This document shows, piece after piece, positions 8,052 through 18,251 of a stretch of DNA of 64,000 nt. Under the pieces are notes generated by a model, which saw only the letters and a program-made list of their open reading frames with translations, searched no databases and had not been told where the DNA came from. Both the position numbers and the translations under genes were made by a program. Source of the DNA: Allochromatium vinosum DSM 180. Its GTDB lineage: Bacteria > Pseudomonadota > Gammaproteobacteria > Chromatiales > Chromatiaceae. Within the stretch, counting starts at the first letter, position 1; each line of letters starts with the position of its first letter. Location: assembly GCF_000025485.1 (NCBI RefSeq), contig NC_013851.1, positions 2,337,501 to 2,401,500 on the forward strand, in the 5' to 3' direction.

Positions 8052-8774
8052 ATGACGGCTCCCGCGTATCGACGCATCCTGCTCAAACTCAGTGGCGAGG
8101 CGCTGATGGGCGCGGGCGACCACGGCATCGATCCCGATGTCCTGGAGCGGCTCGCGGGCGATGTCCGCGATCTGATCGCCTCGGGCGTTCAGGTCGCGCT
8201 GGTGATCGGGGGCGGCAACATCTTTCGCGGCGCCGGGCTGGCCGCGCGCGGCATGGATCGGGTCACGGGTGATCAGATCGGCATGCTGGCCACGGTGATG
8301 AACGCCCTGGCGATGCAGGATACGCTGGAGCGGTTGTCGGTTCCGGCGCGCGTGATGTCGGCGCTCAAGATCAATCAGGTCTGCGAGGACTACATCCGCC
8401 GCCGTGCCATGCGTCATCTGGAGAAGGGGCGCGTGGTGATCTTTGCCGCCGGCACCGGCAATCCTTTCTTCACCACCGACTCGGCGGCCAGTCTGCGCGC
8501 CATCGAGATCGGTGCCGACCTGCTGATCAAGGCCACCAAGGTCGACGGTGTCTATTCCGCCGATCCGGTGAAGGTTCCGACCGCCACCTTCTATCCCCGA
8601 CTCAGCTATGATCAGGCGCTGCGCGAGAATCTCGGGGTGATGGACGCCACCGCCATCGTGCTGTGCCGGGATCACGCCATGCCCCTGCGGGTCATGAACA
8701 TCAACGAACCGAACGCCCTGCCCCGCCTCATGGCCGGCGAGGACGTCGGTTCACTGGTCGTAAGCGGAAACTGA
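8052..8774 (+). CDS. pyrH: UMP kinase
   Basis: Phosphorylates UMP to UDP in pyrimidine nucleotide synthesis (240 aa). It is an amino acid kinase-fold enzyme with the lead motif [13 protein letters not shown], the glycine-rich [10 protein letters not shown] and the nucleotide-binding segment [14 protein letters not shown]. The length matches the bacterial homohexameric enzyme. It lies in the conserved order tsf-pyrH-frr, only four bases ahead of frr, which implies one transcript. Confidence 0.97.
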   Translation: MTAPAYRRILLKLSGEALMGAGDHGIDPDVLERLAGDVRDLIASGVQVALVIGGGNIFRGAGLAARGMDRVTGDQIGMLATVMNALAMQDTLERLSVPARVMSALKINQVCEDYIRRRAMRHLEKGRVVIFAAGTGNPFFTTDSAASLRAIEIGADLLIKATKVDGVYSADPVKVPTATFYPRLSYDQALRENLGVMDATAIVLCRDHAMPLRVMNINEPNALPRLMAGEDVGSLVVSGN

Positions 8775-8778
8775 CATC

Positions 8779-9336
8779 ATGATCGACGATATCAAGCAAG
8801 ACGCCGCCGAGCGCATGGCCAAGAGTGTCGAGTCGCTCACCCACGAACTGGCCAAGATCCGCACCGGTCGCGCCCATCCGTCGCTGCTCGACCACATCAT
8901 GGTCTCCTACTACGGGCAGGACGTGCCGATCCGCCAGGTCGCCAACATCAACGCCGAGGATGCGCGCACCCTGCTGGTCACGCCCTGGGAGCGCAACATG
9001 GTGCAGGCGATCGAGAAGGCGATCATGCAGTCCGATCTCGGACTCAACCCCAACACCGCCGGCACGGCGATTCGGGTGCCCATGCCGCCGCTGACCGAGG
9101 AGCGCCGACGCGATCTGATCAAGGTCGCGCGCAACGAGGCCGAACAGGCGCGCGTGGCGGTGCGCAACATCCGCCGCGACGCCAATCACGATCTCAAGGA
9201 ACTGGTCAAGGACAAGATGATCTCCGAGGACGACGAGCGTCGCGGTCAGGAGATCGTGCAGAAGCTGACCGATCAGTACGTCAAGGAAGTCGACGCGGTA
9301 CTGGCCGAGAAAGAACAGGACCTGATGTCCATCTGA
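8779..9336 (+). CDS. frr: Ribosome recycling factor
   Basis: Splits post-termination ribosomes together with EF-G (185 aa, the usual family length). Recognisable blocks are [17 protein letters not shown] near the N terminus, [16 protein letters not shown], and the C-terminal helical segment [18 protein letters not shown]. The gene follows pyrH by four bases and precedes uppS by 19, keeping the common gammaproteobacterial order. Confidence 0.97.
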   Translation: MIDDIKQDAAERMAKSVESLTHELAKIRTGRAHPSLLDHIMVSYYGQDVPIRQVANINAEDARTLLVTPWERNMVQAIEKAIMQSDLGLNPNTAGTAIRVPMPPLTEERRRDLIKVARNEAEQARVAVRNIRRDANHDLKELVKDKMISEDDERRGQEIVQKLTDQYVKEVDAVLAEKEQDLMSI

Positions 9337-9355
9337 GACCGCCAGCCGAGTCATC

Positions 9356-10147
9356 GTGGAAACCGCTTCAGACGTCGCTCATCCGCCGGTATTCGACCCG
9401 CGCGTGCCCCGGCATGTCGCCATCATCATGGACGGCAACGGGCGCTGGGCCAAGCAGCGCGGCCGGCCGCGCACGGCCGGCCACCGCGAGGGCGTCAAGA
9501 GCGTGCGCGCCGTGGTCGAGGAGAGCGTGCGCCGGGGCGTCGAGACGCTGACCCTCTTTGCCTTCAGCAGCGAGAACTGGCGTCGCCCGCGCACCGAGGT
9601 CAACATCCTCATGGAGCTGTTCATGACCGCGCTGCGCAGTGAGGCACGGCGGCTGAACGAAAATGGCGTGTGTCTGCGCGTCATCGGCGAGCGCGGCGCC
9701 TTTCCCGAGAAGCTCCAGCAGCGCATCGCCGAAGCCGAGGCGTTGACCGCCGACAACACCCGGCTCAACCTCCAGGTGGCCGCCAATTACGGCGGACGCT
9801 GGGACATCGTCCAGGCCGTGCGGCAGCTGGCCCTGGACGTCCAGGCCGGCTGGCTCGATCCGTCCCAGATCGACGAGCGGCGGCTGGCCGACCGTCTCTC
9901 TTTCCCCGATCTGCCCGAGCCGGACCTGTTCATCCGCACGGGCGGCGAACAGCGTCTGAGCAACTTCGTGCTCTGGCAGTCGGCCTATTCCGAACTCTAT
10001 TTCTCCGACGTGCTCTGGCCGGACTTCGATGCCGCCGCCTATGGTCAGGCGCTCGACGACTATGCCCGGCGTCAGCGGCGCTTCGGGCTCACCGGCGATC
10101 AGGTCGAGCAGACGGTCCCGGCCCTGGTGGATTCCTGTGTCGGATAA
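9356..10147 (+). CDS. uppS: Undecaprenyl diphosphate synthase
   Basis: cis-prenyltransferase that makes the C55 lipid carrier for peptidoglycan and O-antigen (263 aa). The catalytic segment AIIMDGNGRWAKQRG holds the essential Asp26. FAFSSENWRRP and the C-terminal DLFIRTGGEQRLSNF plus YSELYF are family signatures. A GTG codon starts the frame, which begins with a 15-residue non-conserved extension before the core. The stop overlaps the GTG start of cdsA by 11 bases. Confidence 0.96.
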   Translation: METASDVAHPPVFDPRVPRHVAIIMDGNGRWAKQRGRPRTAGHREGVKSVRAVVEESVRRGVETLTLFAFSSENWRRPRTEVNILMELFMTALRSEARRLNENGVCLRVIGERGAFPEKLQQRIAEAEALTADNTRLNLQVAANYGGRWDIVQAVRQLALDVQAGWLDPSQIDERRLADRLSFPDLPEPDLFIRTGGEQRLSNFVLWQSAYSELYFSDVLWPDFDAAAYGQALDDYARRQRRFGLTGDQVEQTVPALVDSCVG

Positions 10148-10979
10148 CGCTTCGCCCGCCTCGAACAATCTGCGCCGCCGCGCTCAGACCGTGCTCTGGC
10201 TCGCACCGCTCGTCGTCGGTGCCGTACTCCTGCTGCCGACCTGGGCCTTCGCGCTCTTTCTCGGCGCGGCCATGCTCATCGCGGCCTGGGAATGGTGCGG
10301 ACTGGCCGGCATCGGCGGACAGGCCGCGCGCCGGTTCTATCTGGCGTTCATCGCCGCCACGCTGGCGAGCCTCTGGCACTGGTCCGAGGCGAGCTGGTCG
10401 CCGTTGCTCCTGGCAAGCCTGATCTGGTGGCTCGCTCAGAGCCTGATCATCCCACGCATCCAGCGCATCGAGCCGGTCGACGGGCCGCGTCCTATGCTGC
10501 TGATCACCGGACTGCTGATCCTGACCTCGACCTGGGTCGCCCTGCTGAGCCTGCATCGCATCGCGGAACTCGGCCCCGGACTGGTGCTCTCGCTCCTGAT
10601 CCTGATGGCGATGGCCGATTCGGCGGCCTATTTCGTCGGACGCCGCTGGGGCCGGACCAAGCTCGCTCCGGCGGTCAGTCCGGGCAAGACCCGAGCGGGC
10701 GCCTATGGCGCCCTGGCCGGAGCCGCGTTCGTCGGACTGCTCATCGCTGGCTGGCTCGGGCTGGCGCCCTTGGGTGTGCTGGCGATCGCGATGCTGTGCA
10801 TCCTGGTCGCCATGCTGTCGATCATCGGTGATCTCTACGAGAGTCTGCTCAAGCGCCGGCGTCAACTCAAGGATTCGAGCCAACTCTTGCCCGGCCATGG
10901 CGGCCTGCTCGATCGCATCGACAGCCTGACCGCGGCCGCCCCACTCTATGCCCTGGGCATGACCTGGGCCCTGACCTGA
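10137..10979 (+). CDS. cdsA: Phosphatidate cytidylyltransferase
   Basis: Integral membrane enzyme that makes CDP-diacylglycerol from phosphatidate and CTP, the branch point of phospholipid synthesis. The 280-residue product is mostly hydrophobic helices and ends with the CDP-DAG synthase signature, split here as [16 protein letters not shown] and [13 protein letters not shown] near residues 230-265. The GTG at 10137 is chosen because it overlaps the end of uppS and gives the normal length. The gene precedes dxr by 13 bases. Confidence 0.94.
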   Translation: MSDNASPASNNLRRRAQTVLWLAPLVVGAVLLLPTWAFALFLGAAMLIAAWEWCGLAGIGGQAARRFYLAFIAATLASLWHWSEASWSPLLLASLIWWLAQSLIIPRIQRIEPVDGPRPMLLITGLLILTSTWVALLSLHRIAELGPGLVLSLLILMAMADSAAYFVGRRWGRTKLAPAVSPGKTRAGAYGALAGAAFVGLLIAGWLGLAPLGVLAIAMLCILVAMLSIIGDLYESLLKRRRQLKDSSQLLPGHGGLLDRIDSLTAAAPLYALGMTWALT

Positions 10980-10992
10980 CTGGAGTAGGACT

Positions 10993-12177
10993 GTGATTGG
11001 CGTGACCGTACTCGGGGCCACAGGCTCCATCGGCGTCAGCACGCTCGACGTGCTGGCGCGTCATCCGGATCGTTTCCGTGCGGTGGCCCTCACCGCCAAC
11101 ACCGACGCCGAGCGGCTGGCCGCGCAGTGCCGCCAGCATCGCCCCCAGTATGCCGTGATGGTCGATCCCACGGCGGCGCGACGTCTGGGCGAACTCCTGG
11201 CCGACATGCCCGATCGCCCCGAGATCCTCACCGGCGTCGAAGGGCTCGAACAGGTCTCGGCCCTGCCCGAGGTCGGCTATGTGATGGCCGCCATCGTCGG
11301 CGCGGCGGGGCTGCGCCCGACCCTGGCCGCCGCGCGTGCCGGCAAGCGCGTGCTGCTGGCCAACAAGGAATCCCTGGTCGTCGCCGGGGCGCTGCTGATG
11401 CAGGCCGCGGCCGACAGTGGCGCGGAACTGCTGCCGATCGACAGTGAGCACAACGCCATCTTCCAGTGCCTGCCGCCAAATTTCAGCGACGGGCTGGACC
11501 GGGTCGGGGTGCGGCGCATCCTGCTGACGGCCTCCGGCGGCCCCTTCCGTGATTGGCCGCTCGATCGACTATCCTCGGTCACGCCCGAGCAGGCGTGCGC
11601 CCATCCGACCTGGGACATGGGGCGCAAGATCTCGGTCGACTCGGCGACCATGATGAACAAGGGGCTCGAAGTCATCGAGGCCTGCTGGCTGTTCGGCACC
11701 GACACCGACCACGTCCAGGTCGTCGTCCATCCGCAGAGCGTCATCCATTCGCTGGTGCAATACGAGGACGGCTCAGTGCTGGCCCAGCTCGGCAATCCCG
11801 ACATGCGCACGCCGATCGCGCACGCGATGGGCTGGCCGGAGCGCATCGACTCGGGCGTCACCCCGCTCGATCTGTTCGCGGTGGCGCGGCTGGATTTCCA
11901 GGAACCGGACTTCGCGCGCTTCCCCTGTCTGCGTCTGGCCTTCGAGTCGGCACGTGCCGGCGGCACGGCGCCGGCGGTGCTCAACGCCGCCAACGAGATC
12001 GCGGTCGCCGCCTTCCTCGACCGGCGCATCGACTTCCCCGGCATCGCCGCCGTGGTCGAGGGGACGCTGGAGGCGCTACCACGCGAGTCGGTCGCGGGAC
12101 AGGGACTGGAGTTCCTGCTCGACGTCGACCGGCGTGCGCGCGAGCAGGCCGAACACCTGGTCCTGGTGCGCGGCTGA
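10993..12177 (+). CDS. dxr: 1-deoxy-D-xylulose 5-phosphate reductoisomerase
   Basis: Converts DXP to methylerythritol 4-phosphate, the committed step of the MEP isoprenoid pathway (394 aa). The NADPH-binding start [17 protein letters not shown], the NKES segment, the metal-site block [12 protein letters not shown] and the substrate loop [18 protein letters not shown] are all present. A GTG start is preceded by GGAG. The gene is followed by a hairpin with a T-rich tail that looks like an intrinsic terminator, so rseP may need its own promoter. Confidence 0.97.
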   Translation: MIGVTVLGATGSIGVSTLDVLARHPDRFRAVALTANTDAERLAAQCRQHRPQYAVMVDPTAARRLGELLADMPDRPEILTGVEGLEQVSALPEVGYVMAAIVGAAGLRPTLAAARAGKRVLLANKESLVVAGALLMQAAADSGAELLPIDSEHNAIFQCLPPNFSDGLDRVGVRRILLTASGGPFRDWPLDRLSSVTPEQACAHPTWDMGRKISVDSATMMNKGLEVIEACWLFGTDTDHVQVVVHPQSVIHSLVQYEDGSVLAQLGNPDMRTPIAHAMGWPERIDSGVTPLDLFAVARLDFQEPDFARFPCLRLAFESARAGGTAPAVLNAANEIAVAAFLDRRIDFPGIAAVVEGTLEALPRESVAGQGLEFLLDVDRRAREQAEHLVLVRG

Positions 12178-12195
12178 GGGCCAGTCCAAAACCTG

Positions 12196-12231
12196 CGGCC
12201 CGATGCCATGGCGATCGGGCCGTTGTGTTTT
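12196..12231 (+). terminator. Intrinsic terminator after dxr
   Basis: A nine-base-pair stem, CGGCCCGAT (12196-12204) with ATCGGGCCG (12214-12222), is followed by TTGTGTTTT. It begins 19 bases after the dxr stop. The T-run is interrupted by two G residues, so termination may be partial. Confidence 0.55.
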
Positions 12232-12307
12232 ACGGCGATCGCCCCCCATATTTCGAGGAACAACGCCGACCCCGAACCGGCTTCGCCCCGCCATTGTGAT
12301 CACTCCC

Positions 12308-13672
12308 ATGGACATGCTCTTCACTATCGCCTCCTTCCTGGTCGCCCTGGCGATCCTGATCACCGTGCATGAGTTCGGTCACTTCTGGGTGGCGCGAAAG
12401 CTCGGCGTGAAGGTGCTGCGCTTCTCCATCGGCTTCGGGCGGCCGCTGCTGAGCTGGCGGCGCGGACCCGACCAGACCGAATACGTCGTGGCGGCGATCC
12501 CGCTCGGCGGCTATGTGAAGATGCTCGACGAGCGAGAGGAAGCGGTGCCCGAGGCCGAACTCGATCGCGCCTTCAACCGTCAGGCACTCTGGAAGCGCTC
12601 GTCGATCGTGGTCGCCGGCCCGCTGTTCAACCTACTGTTCGCCGTGCTCGCCTATTGGGCGATCTTCATGGCCGGCGACACCGGACTCAGACCCATCGTC
12701 GGCACGGTGGAACCCGAGTCGGTCGCCGCCGAAGCCGGCTTCCGACCCGGCGACGAGCTCCTGGCGGTCGGCGAGCACCCGGCACAGAGCTGGGAGAACG
12801 CGCTACTGGCCCTGACGGTGGCCTCGATGGACGGCAACGATCTGGTCGTCCAGGTGCGCGACGAATCCAATCAGCCGCGCGACCGCCTGATCCCGCGCGA
12901 GTCCATCGCCGGGCTGAGCGATGAGCCCGATCTGCTCGCGCGTCTCGGCGTCACGCCACGCCGCCCGAGCATCCCGGCCGTGATCGGCGAGATCCTGCCC
13001 GGCGAGCCGGCCGAACAGGCCGGTCTGCGGGTCGGCGACCGGGTGGTCGCCGCTGATGGTGCGCCGATCGGGTCCTGGCGCGAACTGGTGGAGCTGGTGC
13101 GCGAACGGCCCGAGACACCGATCGCCCTCGACATCGAGCGCCCGGATGCCGGAATACAGCGGCTCGAACTGATTCCGCGCGCTCTGGACACCGATGGCCA
13201 AACGGTCGGACGCATCGGCGCCGGCGTCGAGGCGCGCGAGGATCTCATGGAGGACTATCTGGTGCGCGTCAGCCACGGCCCGATCGAGTCACTCGGACTG
13301 GCCGTCGACAAGACCTACGAGATGAGCGCCCTGATGCTGCGCGTCATGGGCCGGATGCTGATCGGCGAAGCGTCGATCCACAACCTGAGCGGTCCGATCA
13401 GCATCGCCGAGACCGCCGGACGCACTGCCAGCTATGGTCTCGACTCCTTCGTCAAGTTCCTGGCCGTCGTCAGCATCAGCCTGGGCATCCTCAACCTGCT
13501 GCCGATCCCGGTGCTCGACGGCGGGCACCTGATGTTCTATCTGGTCGAGTGGATCAAGGGCAGTCCGGTCTCCGAGGAAGCCATGCTCCAGGGCCAGAAG
13601 GTCGGTTTCCTGCTGCTGGCGGCACTCATGACGCTCGCCTTCTACGTCGATCTGTCGCGACTATTGGGCTAA
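12308..13672 (+). CDS. rseP: Site-2 intramembrane metalloprotease RseP
   Basis: Zinc protease that cuts transmembrane proteins such as the anti-sigma factor RseA in the envelope stress pathway (454 aa). The HExxH motif is HEFGH at residues 21-25 in the first membrane helix, and the third ligand lies in the C-terminal LPIPVLDGGHL segment. Two PDZ domains lie between them (for example GFRPGDELLAVGE and GLRVGDRVVAADG). The ATG at 12308 gives the normal start just before the first helix. It precedes bamA, as in most gammaproteobacteria. Confidence 0.96.
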   Translation: MDMLFTIASFLVALAILITVHEFGHFWVARKLGVKVLRFSIGFGRPLLSWRRGPDQTEYVVAAIPLGGYVKMLDEREEAVPEAELDRAFNRQALWKRSSIVVAGPLFNLLFAVLAYWAIFMAGDTGLRPIVGTVEPESVAAEAGFRPGDELLAVGEHPAQSWENALLALTVASMDGNDLVVQVRDESNQPRDRLIPRESIAGLSDEPDLLARLGVTPRRPSIPAVIGEILPGEPAEQAGLRVGDRVVAADGAPIGSWRELVELVRERPETPIALDIERPDAGIQRLELIPRALDTDGQTVGRIGAGVEAREDLMEDYLVRVSHGPIESLGLAVDKTYEMSALMLRVMGRMLIGEASIHNLSGPISIAETAGRTASYGLDSFVKFLAVVSISLGILNLLPIPVLDGGHLMFYLVEWIKGSPVSEEAMLQGQKVGFLLLAALMTLAFYVDLSRLLG

Positions 13673-13693
13673 CCCGAGCGCATCCCTTATACT
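13664..13693 (+). promoter_or_regulatory. Possible promoter ahead of bamA
   Basis: TTGGGC (13664-13669) and TATACT (13688-13693) are 18 bases apart, overlapping the rseP stop region and about 60 bases before the bamA start. In E. coli bamA also has a promoter near the end of rseP. The -35 match is moderate, and no sigma-E type sequence was identified by eye. Confidence 0.4.
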
Positions 13694-13751
13694 AGCGCGC
13701 CTTGGATGCCGGCCGCCCGGCAGATCCGGCTTCAATTCAGGGGAAACCGTC

Positions 13752-16082
13752 TTGCGCGCTAAAATTCAGTCACTCCGCCATGGCGCCTGGCGAGCGCTCC
13801 TGTTGTGCGCCCTTGCCACGAGCATACCGGGCATGGCCATCGCGGAGGTCTTCCAGGTCTCGGACATCCGGGTCGAGGGCTTGCGCCGCATCGCCCCCGG
13901 CACGGTCTTCAACTATCTGCCCATCCAGGTCGGCGACACCGTCGGCGACGATGTCACCGGCGGCATCATCCGCGCCCTGTATCAGACCGGCTTCTTCGAC
14001 GACGTGCGCGTCGAGCGCGACGGCAATGTGCTCGTCATCCAGGTGCGCGAGCGTCCGGCCATCGCCGAGATCAAGATCAGCGGCAACAAGGACATCGAGA
14101 CCAAGGCACTCGAAACGGCCCTGGCCGACATCGGCCTGAAGGAAGGGCGCGTCTTCAACCGCTCGGTGCTCGACCGCATCGAACAGGAGCTGGAGCGCCA
14201 GTACTTCGCGCGCGGCAAATATGGCGTGGTGGTGCAGTCGACCGTCTCGCCGCTGGAGCGCAATCGCGTGGCGGTCAACATCGAGATCATCGAGGGACTG
14301 ACGGCGCGCATCAAGCAGATCAACCTCATCGGCAACCAAGCCTTCGAGGCTGACGAATTGCGCAAGGTGTTCGAACTCGGGCCGACGCGCTGGAACTCCT
14401 TCTATACCAAGAACGACCAGTACTCCAAGCAGAAGCTCGCCGGCGACCTGGAGTCGCTGCGCTCCTTCTATCTCGACCGCGGCTACATCAAGTTCGACGT
14501 CAAGTCGACCCAGGTCTCGATCAGCGCCGACAGAAAGGACATCTATGTCACAGTCACGATCGATGAGGGCCAGCCCTTCCGCGTCAGCGACATCAAGCTC
14601 GCCGGCGATCCCTCGGTGCCTGCCGAGCAGCTCTTTCCGCTGATCCATCTCAAGCGCGGCGAGTTCTTCTCGCGCAAGCTCACCACCGAGAGTGCCGAGC
14701 GCATCTCCAATCTGCTCGGCGATGAGGGCTATGCCTTCGCCAACGTCAACACCATTCCCGAGGTCGACGAGGAGAAGCACGAGGTCGCCGTCACCTTCTT
14801 CGTCGATGCCGGCAAGCGCGTCTATGTGCGCCGCGTCGACATGCAGGGCAACACCCGCACCCGCGACGAGGTGCTGCGCCGCGAGATGCGTCAGCTCGAA
14901 ACGGCCTGGTTCTCGGCCGACCTGGTGCGCAAGTCGCGCGAGCGGTTACAGCGTCTGGGCTACTTCGACGAGGTCGCGATCGAGACGCCGGCCGTGCCCG
15001 GCTCGGCCGATCAGGTCGACGTCGAGGTCAAGGTCAAGGAGAAGCCCGCCGGCAACCTGGCTGCCGGTATCGGCTTCTCGCAGTCCGACGGCATCCTGCT
15101 CAATGCCAGCGTGACCCAGAACAACTTCCTCGGTACCGGCAAACGGGTGGCGGTCGCCTTCAACAACAGCAGCTCGACCACGCTCTATCAGTTCGGCTAC
15201 ACCAATCCCTATTACACGGTCGACGGTATCAGTCGCGGCTTCAATCTGTCCTATCGCGAGACCGACTACGACGAGCTGGTCGGCGCCGACTACTCGACCG
15301 ACATCGGAATCGCCGGCCTGAACTTCGGACTGCCGATCACAGACACCAGCCGCGCCGGACTGGGATTCAACTATCAGTATACGGACTTCACAGCCGGTGA
15401 ATCCGAGATCGCCCAAGACTTCGTCGCCAACAACGGCAATACGTTCAGCGACTTCTCGCTCACGGCCAGCTACACGCGCGACACGCGCGACAAGGCCGTG
15501 TTTCCGACGCGCGGCTCACTGCGCAGCCTCCAGGCCGAGCTGACCGTTCCCGGCAGCGATCTCCAGTACTACAAGATCCGCTACGACGAACAGCTCTACA
15601 TCCCGCTGACCTCGCGCTACATCGTCGCGCTGAGCGCCAACCTGGGCTACGGCGACAGCTATGGCGAAACCAACTATCTGCCCTTCTTCGAGAACTTCTA
15701 TGCCGGCGGTCCACGCTCGGTGCGCGGCTGGAAAGCCAACACGCTCGGCCCGCGCGAGGTCGGCAGTGACGATCCCGTGGGCGGAAACCTCAAGTTCGCC
15801 GGCAGTATCGAGTTCTTTGCGCCCGCGCCGATCGGCGGCCAGTTCGAGAAGTCCCTGCGCCTGGGCGCCTTCCTGGACTTCGGCAACGTCTGGTCGACCT
15901 ATGACTCGAATCTGCTGACCTACAGCGGCTTCGATCTCGGCGACCTGCGCTACTCGACTGGTGTCTCCGTGACCTGGCTGTCGCCGGTCGGCGCGCTGTC
16001 GGTCAGCTTCGCCTTCCCGCTCAACGAGAAGGATGGCGACGAGACCCAGGTCTTCCAGTTCGGATTCGGCCAGACCTTCTGA
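13752..16082 (+). CDS. bamA: Outer membrane protein assembly factor BamA
   Basis: Central subunit of the BAM complex that inserts beta-barrel proteins into the outer membrane (776 aa). A signal peptide of about 31 residues ends near GMAIA. Five POTRA repeats follow (the first begins FQVSDIRVEGLRRI), then the C-terminal 16-strand barrel with the conserved GGPRSVRGW segment and a last residue Phe (FGFGQTF), the usual outer-membrane sorting signal. The start appears to be TTG at 13752 with CAGGGGAAA upstream; no ATG gives a full signal peptide. The skp gene follows directly. Confidence 0.96.
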   Translation: MRAKIQSLRHGAWRALLLCALATSIPGMAIAEVFQVSDIRVEGLRRIAPGTVFNYLPIQVGDTVGDDVTGGIIRALYQTGFFDDVRVERDGNVLVIQVRERPAIAEIKISGNKDIETKALETALADIGLKEGRVFNRSVLDRIEQELERQYFARGKYGVVVQSTVSPLERNRVAVNIEIIEGLTARIKQINLIGNQAFEADELRKVFELGPTRWNSFYTKNDQYSKQKLAGDLESLRSFYLDRGYIKFDVKSTQVSISADRKDIYVTVTIDEGQPFRVSDIKLAGDPSVPAEQLFPLIHLKRGEFFSRKLTTESAERISNLLGDEGYAFANVNTIPEVDEEKHEVAVTFFVDAGKRVYVRRVDMQGNTRTRDEVLRREMRQLETAWFSADLVRKSRERLQRLGYFDEVAIETPAVPGSADQVDVEVKVKEKPAGNLAAGIGFSQSDGILLNASVTQNNFLGTGKRVAVAFNNSSSTTLYQFGYTNPYYTVDGISRGFNLSYRETDYDELVGADYSTDIGIAGLNFGLPITDTSRAGLGFNYQYTDFTAGESEIAQDFVANNGNTFSDFSLTASYTRDTRDKAVFPTRGSLRSLQAELTVPGSDLQYYKIRYDEQLYIPLTSRYIVALSANLGYGDSYGETNYLPFFENFYAGGPRSVRGWKANTLGPREVGSDDPVGGNLKFAGSIEFFAPAPIGGQFEKSLRLGAFLDFGNVWSTYDSNLLTYSGFDLGDLRYSTGVSVTWLSPVGALSVSFAFPLNEKDGDETQVFQFGFGQTF

Positions 16083-16097
16083 CCCATGGAGGCGTCC

Positions 16098-16655
16098 GTG
16101 AAGACACTCGCCCGGCCGTTCATGGTGGCCGCACTCATCGGCATCACGACCCAGCCCGCTGTGTCCGCCGACTCCGCGTATCGCATCGCCGTGGTCGATC
16201 CCAACCGCGTCGTCGAGCAGTCGCCGCAGTACGAGGCCGCGCGCGATGCGCTCCAGCGCGAGATCGAGGAACGCGAACGTGATCTGCGTGAGCAGCAGGA
16301 ACAGATCACGGCCCTGCAACGCCAGCTCGAACGCGACGGTCCGCTGATGAGCGAGAGCGAACTCCAGCGACTCCAGAACGACATCCGCAGCCGCACGCGC
16401 AAGGTCAAGTACGCGCGCGATGAGTTCCAGGACGACTTCGCGCTGCGCCAGAACGAGCTGCGCACCAAGCTCAGCCGTCAGGTCCAGGAGGTCGTGGTCG
16501 AACTGGCCAAGGAGCAGAAGATCGACCTCATTCTCAGCGAGGGTCTGGTCTATGCCAATCCACGCATCGACATCTCGGATCTGGTGATCGAGCGGCTCAA
16601 GCAGGAGTTCAACAGGAACTCCGGGCCGCGCGCCGACGCCTCGGCTCCGCGCTAG
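16098..16655 (+). CDS. skp: Periplasmic chaperone Skp/OmpH
   Basis: Holds unfolded outer-membrane proteins in the periplasm on their way to BamA. The product has a signal peptide ending near AVSA, a short beta segment (YRIAVVDPNRVVEQSP) and a long charged coiled-coil arm, rich in Glu, Arg and Gln, between about residues 50 and 120. The C terminus returns to the body domain (KIDLILSEGLVYA). I prefer the GTG at 16098 because GGAGG lies five bases upstream; an ATG at 16086 would add four residues. It sits between bamA and lpxD as is usual. Confidence 0.93.
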   Translation: MKTLARPFMVAALIGITTQPAVSADSAYRIAVVDPNRVVEQSPQYEAARDALQREIEERERDLREQQEQITALQRQLERDGPLMSESELQRLQNDIRSRTRKVKYARDEFQDDFALRQNELRTKLSRQVQEVVVELAKEQKIDLILSEGLVYANPRIDISDLVIERLKQEFNRNSGPRADASAPR

Positions 16656-16692
16656 GCGTCTCCTCGCATTTTCCGGCTTGGAGACTCATCCC

Positions 16693-17739
16693 ATGCAGAT
16701 TCGTCTCGGTGAACTCGCCGTCCGGCTCGGTGTGTCCCTGCGTGGCGACGGCGAAGTCGTGGTCGACCATGTCGCCCAGCTCGACAGCGCCGGGGCCGGC
16801 AGCCTGAGTTTTCTCGGCGATCCGGCCTATCGCGCCCATCTGGCCAGGACGCACGCCTCGGCGGTGATCCTCAAGGAATCCGACGCGGCCGACGCCCGGG
16901 TGCCTGTACTGCTCAGCGACAACCCCTATCTGACCTTCGCACGCGCGGTGCGCCTGCTGCATCCGCAGCCGGAGGTCGTCGGCGGCATCCATCCGTCCGC
17001 CGTGGTCGATCCAGGCGCCCAGGTCGATCCCACGGCCTGGATCGGACCGCTGACGGTGCTGGAAGCCGGTGTAGTGGTCGGCCCGCGCGTCTTCGTCGGT
17101 CCCGGCTGTATCCTCGGCGAAGGGGTCGAAGTCGGCGCCGACAGCCGGCTGACGGCGCGCGTGACCCTGTGCGCCGGCACCCGTGTCGGTCAGCGTGCCC
17201 TGATCCATCCGGGCGCGGTGATCGGACGCGAGGGCTTCGGCTTCGCGAAGGATGGCGAACGCTGGGTGCGCATCCCCCAAGTCGGGCGCGCGCTGCTCGG
17301 CGACGATGTCGAGATCGGCGCCAACACCTCGGTCGATCGCGGCGCCATCGGTGATACGGTCATCGGCCACGGGGTCAAGCTCGACAACCACATCCAGATC
17401 GGACACAACGTCGTCGTCGGCGACAACACCGCCATGGCGGCCAACACCGGCATCTCCGGCTCGACCCGCATCGGGCGCAACTGCACCATCGCCGGAGCGG
17501 TCGGTATGGCCGGGCATCTGGAGATCGGCGACAACGTACACTTCACCGGCATGGCCATGGTCACCCGGTCGTTCAAGGAGCCTGGTGTCTACAGCAGTGG
17601 GATACCAGCCATGCCAAACGCGGATTGGCGACGTAACGCGGCGCGCTTCAGACACCTGGATGAGCTGACGCGCCGAGTCAAGCAACTCGAAACTCTTATT
17701 GCCAACATGAACGCAACACACGAGCGGGAGGAGTCCTGA
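16693..17739 (+). CDS. lpxD: UDP-3-O-(3-hydroxyacyl)glucosamine N-acyltransferase
   Basis: Third enzyme of lipid A synthesis: adds the N-linked acyl chain to UDP-3-O-acyl-glucosamine (348 aa). The N-terminal uridine-binding domain (residues 1-95) is followed by a left-handed beta-helix of hexapeptide repeats. The catalytic His is His238 within [10 protein letters not shown], matching His239 of E. coli. The ATG at 16693 has GGAG about nine bases upstream. The C-terminal helix runs through [16 protein letters not shown]. It is followed by fabZ and lpxA, so the lipid A genes form one transcription unit. Confidence 0.96.
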   Translation: MQIRLGELAVRLGVSLRGDGEVVVDHVAQLDSAGAGSLSFLGDPAYRAHLARTHASAVILKESDAADARVPVLLSDNPYLTFARAVRLLHPQPEVVGGIHPSAVVDPGAQVDPTAWIGPLTVLEAGVVVGPRVFVGPGCILGEGVEVGADSRLTARVTLCAGTRVGQRALIHPGAVIGREGFGFAKDGERWVRIPQVGRALLGDDVEIGANTSVDRGAIGDTVIGHGVKLDNHIQIGHNVVVGDNTAMAANTGISGSTRIGRNCTIAGAVGMAGHLEIGDNVHFTGMAMVTRSFKEPGVYSSGIPAMPNADWRRNAARFRHLDELTRRVKQLETLIANMNATHEREES

Positions 17740-17801
17740 TGGATGGATCAGATCCGAATCCACGGGATTCCGATCGACACGCGGGTCGTTCGGAGGATGT
17801 C

Positions 17802-18251
17802 GTGAGCACGATGGATATTCACAAGGTGCTGAGCCTTTTGCCGCACCGTTATCCCTTTCTTCTGGTCGACAAGGTCATCGACTACAAGGTCAACGAGTAT
17901 CTGACCGCGCTCAAGAACGTCACCTTCAACGAGCCATTTTTCACGGGTCACTTCCCGGTGCGCCCGGTCATGCCCGGCGTGCTGATCGTCGAGGCCATGG
18001 CGCAGGCGACAGGACTCCTGGCGATGGCCTCGCGTCCGGATCTGGTCGGTGAAAAATCGCTCTATTACTTCGTCGGCATCGACAAGGCGCGCTTCAAGCG
18101 TCCGGTCGAGCCGGGCGATCAGCTCGTCATGGAAGTGCGGCTGGGGCCGGTACGCCGTGGGATCTGGAAGTTCGACGGCGAGGCGCGCGTCGATGACAAG
18201 GTGGTTGCGACCGCCGAGATCATGTGCACGGCGCGGGACTTCGACGCTTGA
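17802..18251 (+). CDS. fabZ: 3-hydroxyacyl-ACP dehydratase FabZ
   Basis: Hot-dog-fold dehydratase of type II fatty acid synthesis (149 aa from this start). Catalytic His50 ([15 protein letters not shown]) and Glu64 ([10 protein letters not shown]) are present, and [11 protein letters not shown] is a signature. Two starts have good ribosome binding sites: the GTG at 17802 (GGAGG five bases upstream), which matches the family length, and an ATG at 17739 that overlaps the lpxD stop and would add 21 polar residues. I use the shorter form. The stop overlaps the likely lpxA start as TTGA. FabZ competes with LpxA/LpxD for 3-hydroxyacyl-ACP. Confidence 0.94.
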   Translation: MSTMDIHKVLSLLPHRYPFLLVDKVIDYKVNEYLTALKNVTFNEPFFTGHFPVRPVMPGVLIVEAMAQATGLLAMASRPDLVGEKSLYYFVGIDKARFKRPVEPGDQLVMEVRLGPVRRGIWKFDGEARVDDKVVATAEIMCTARDFDA

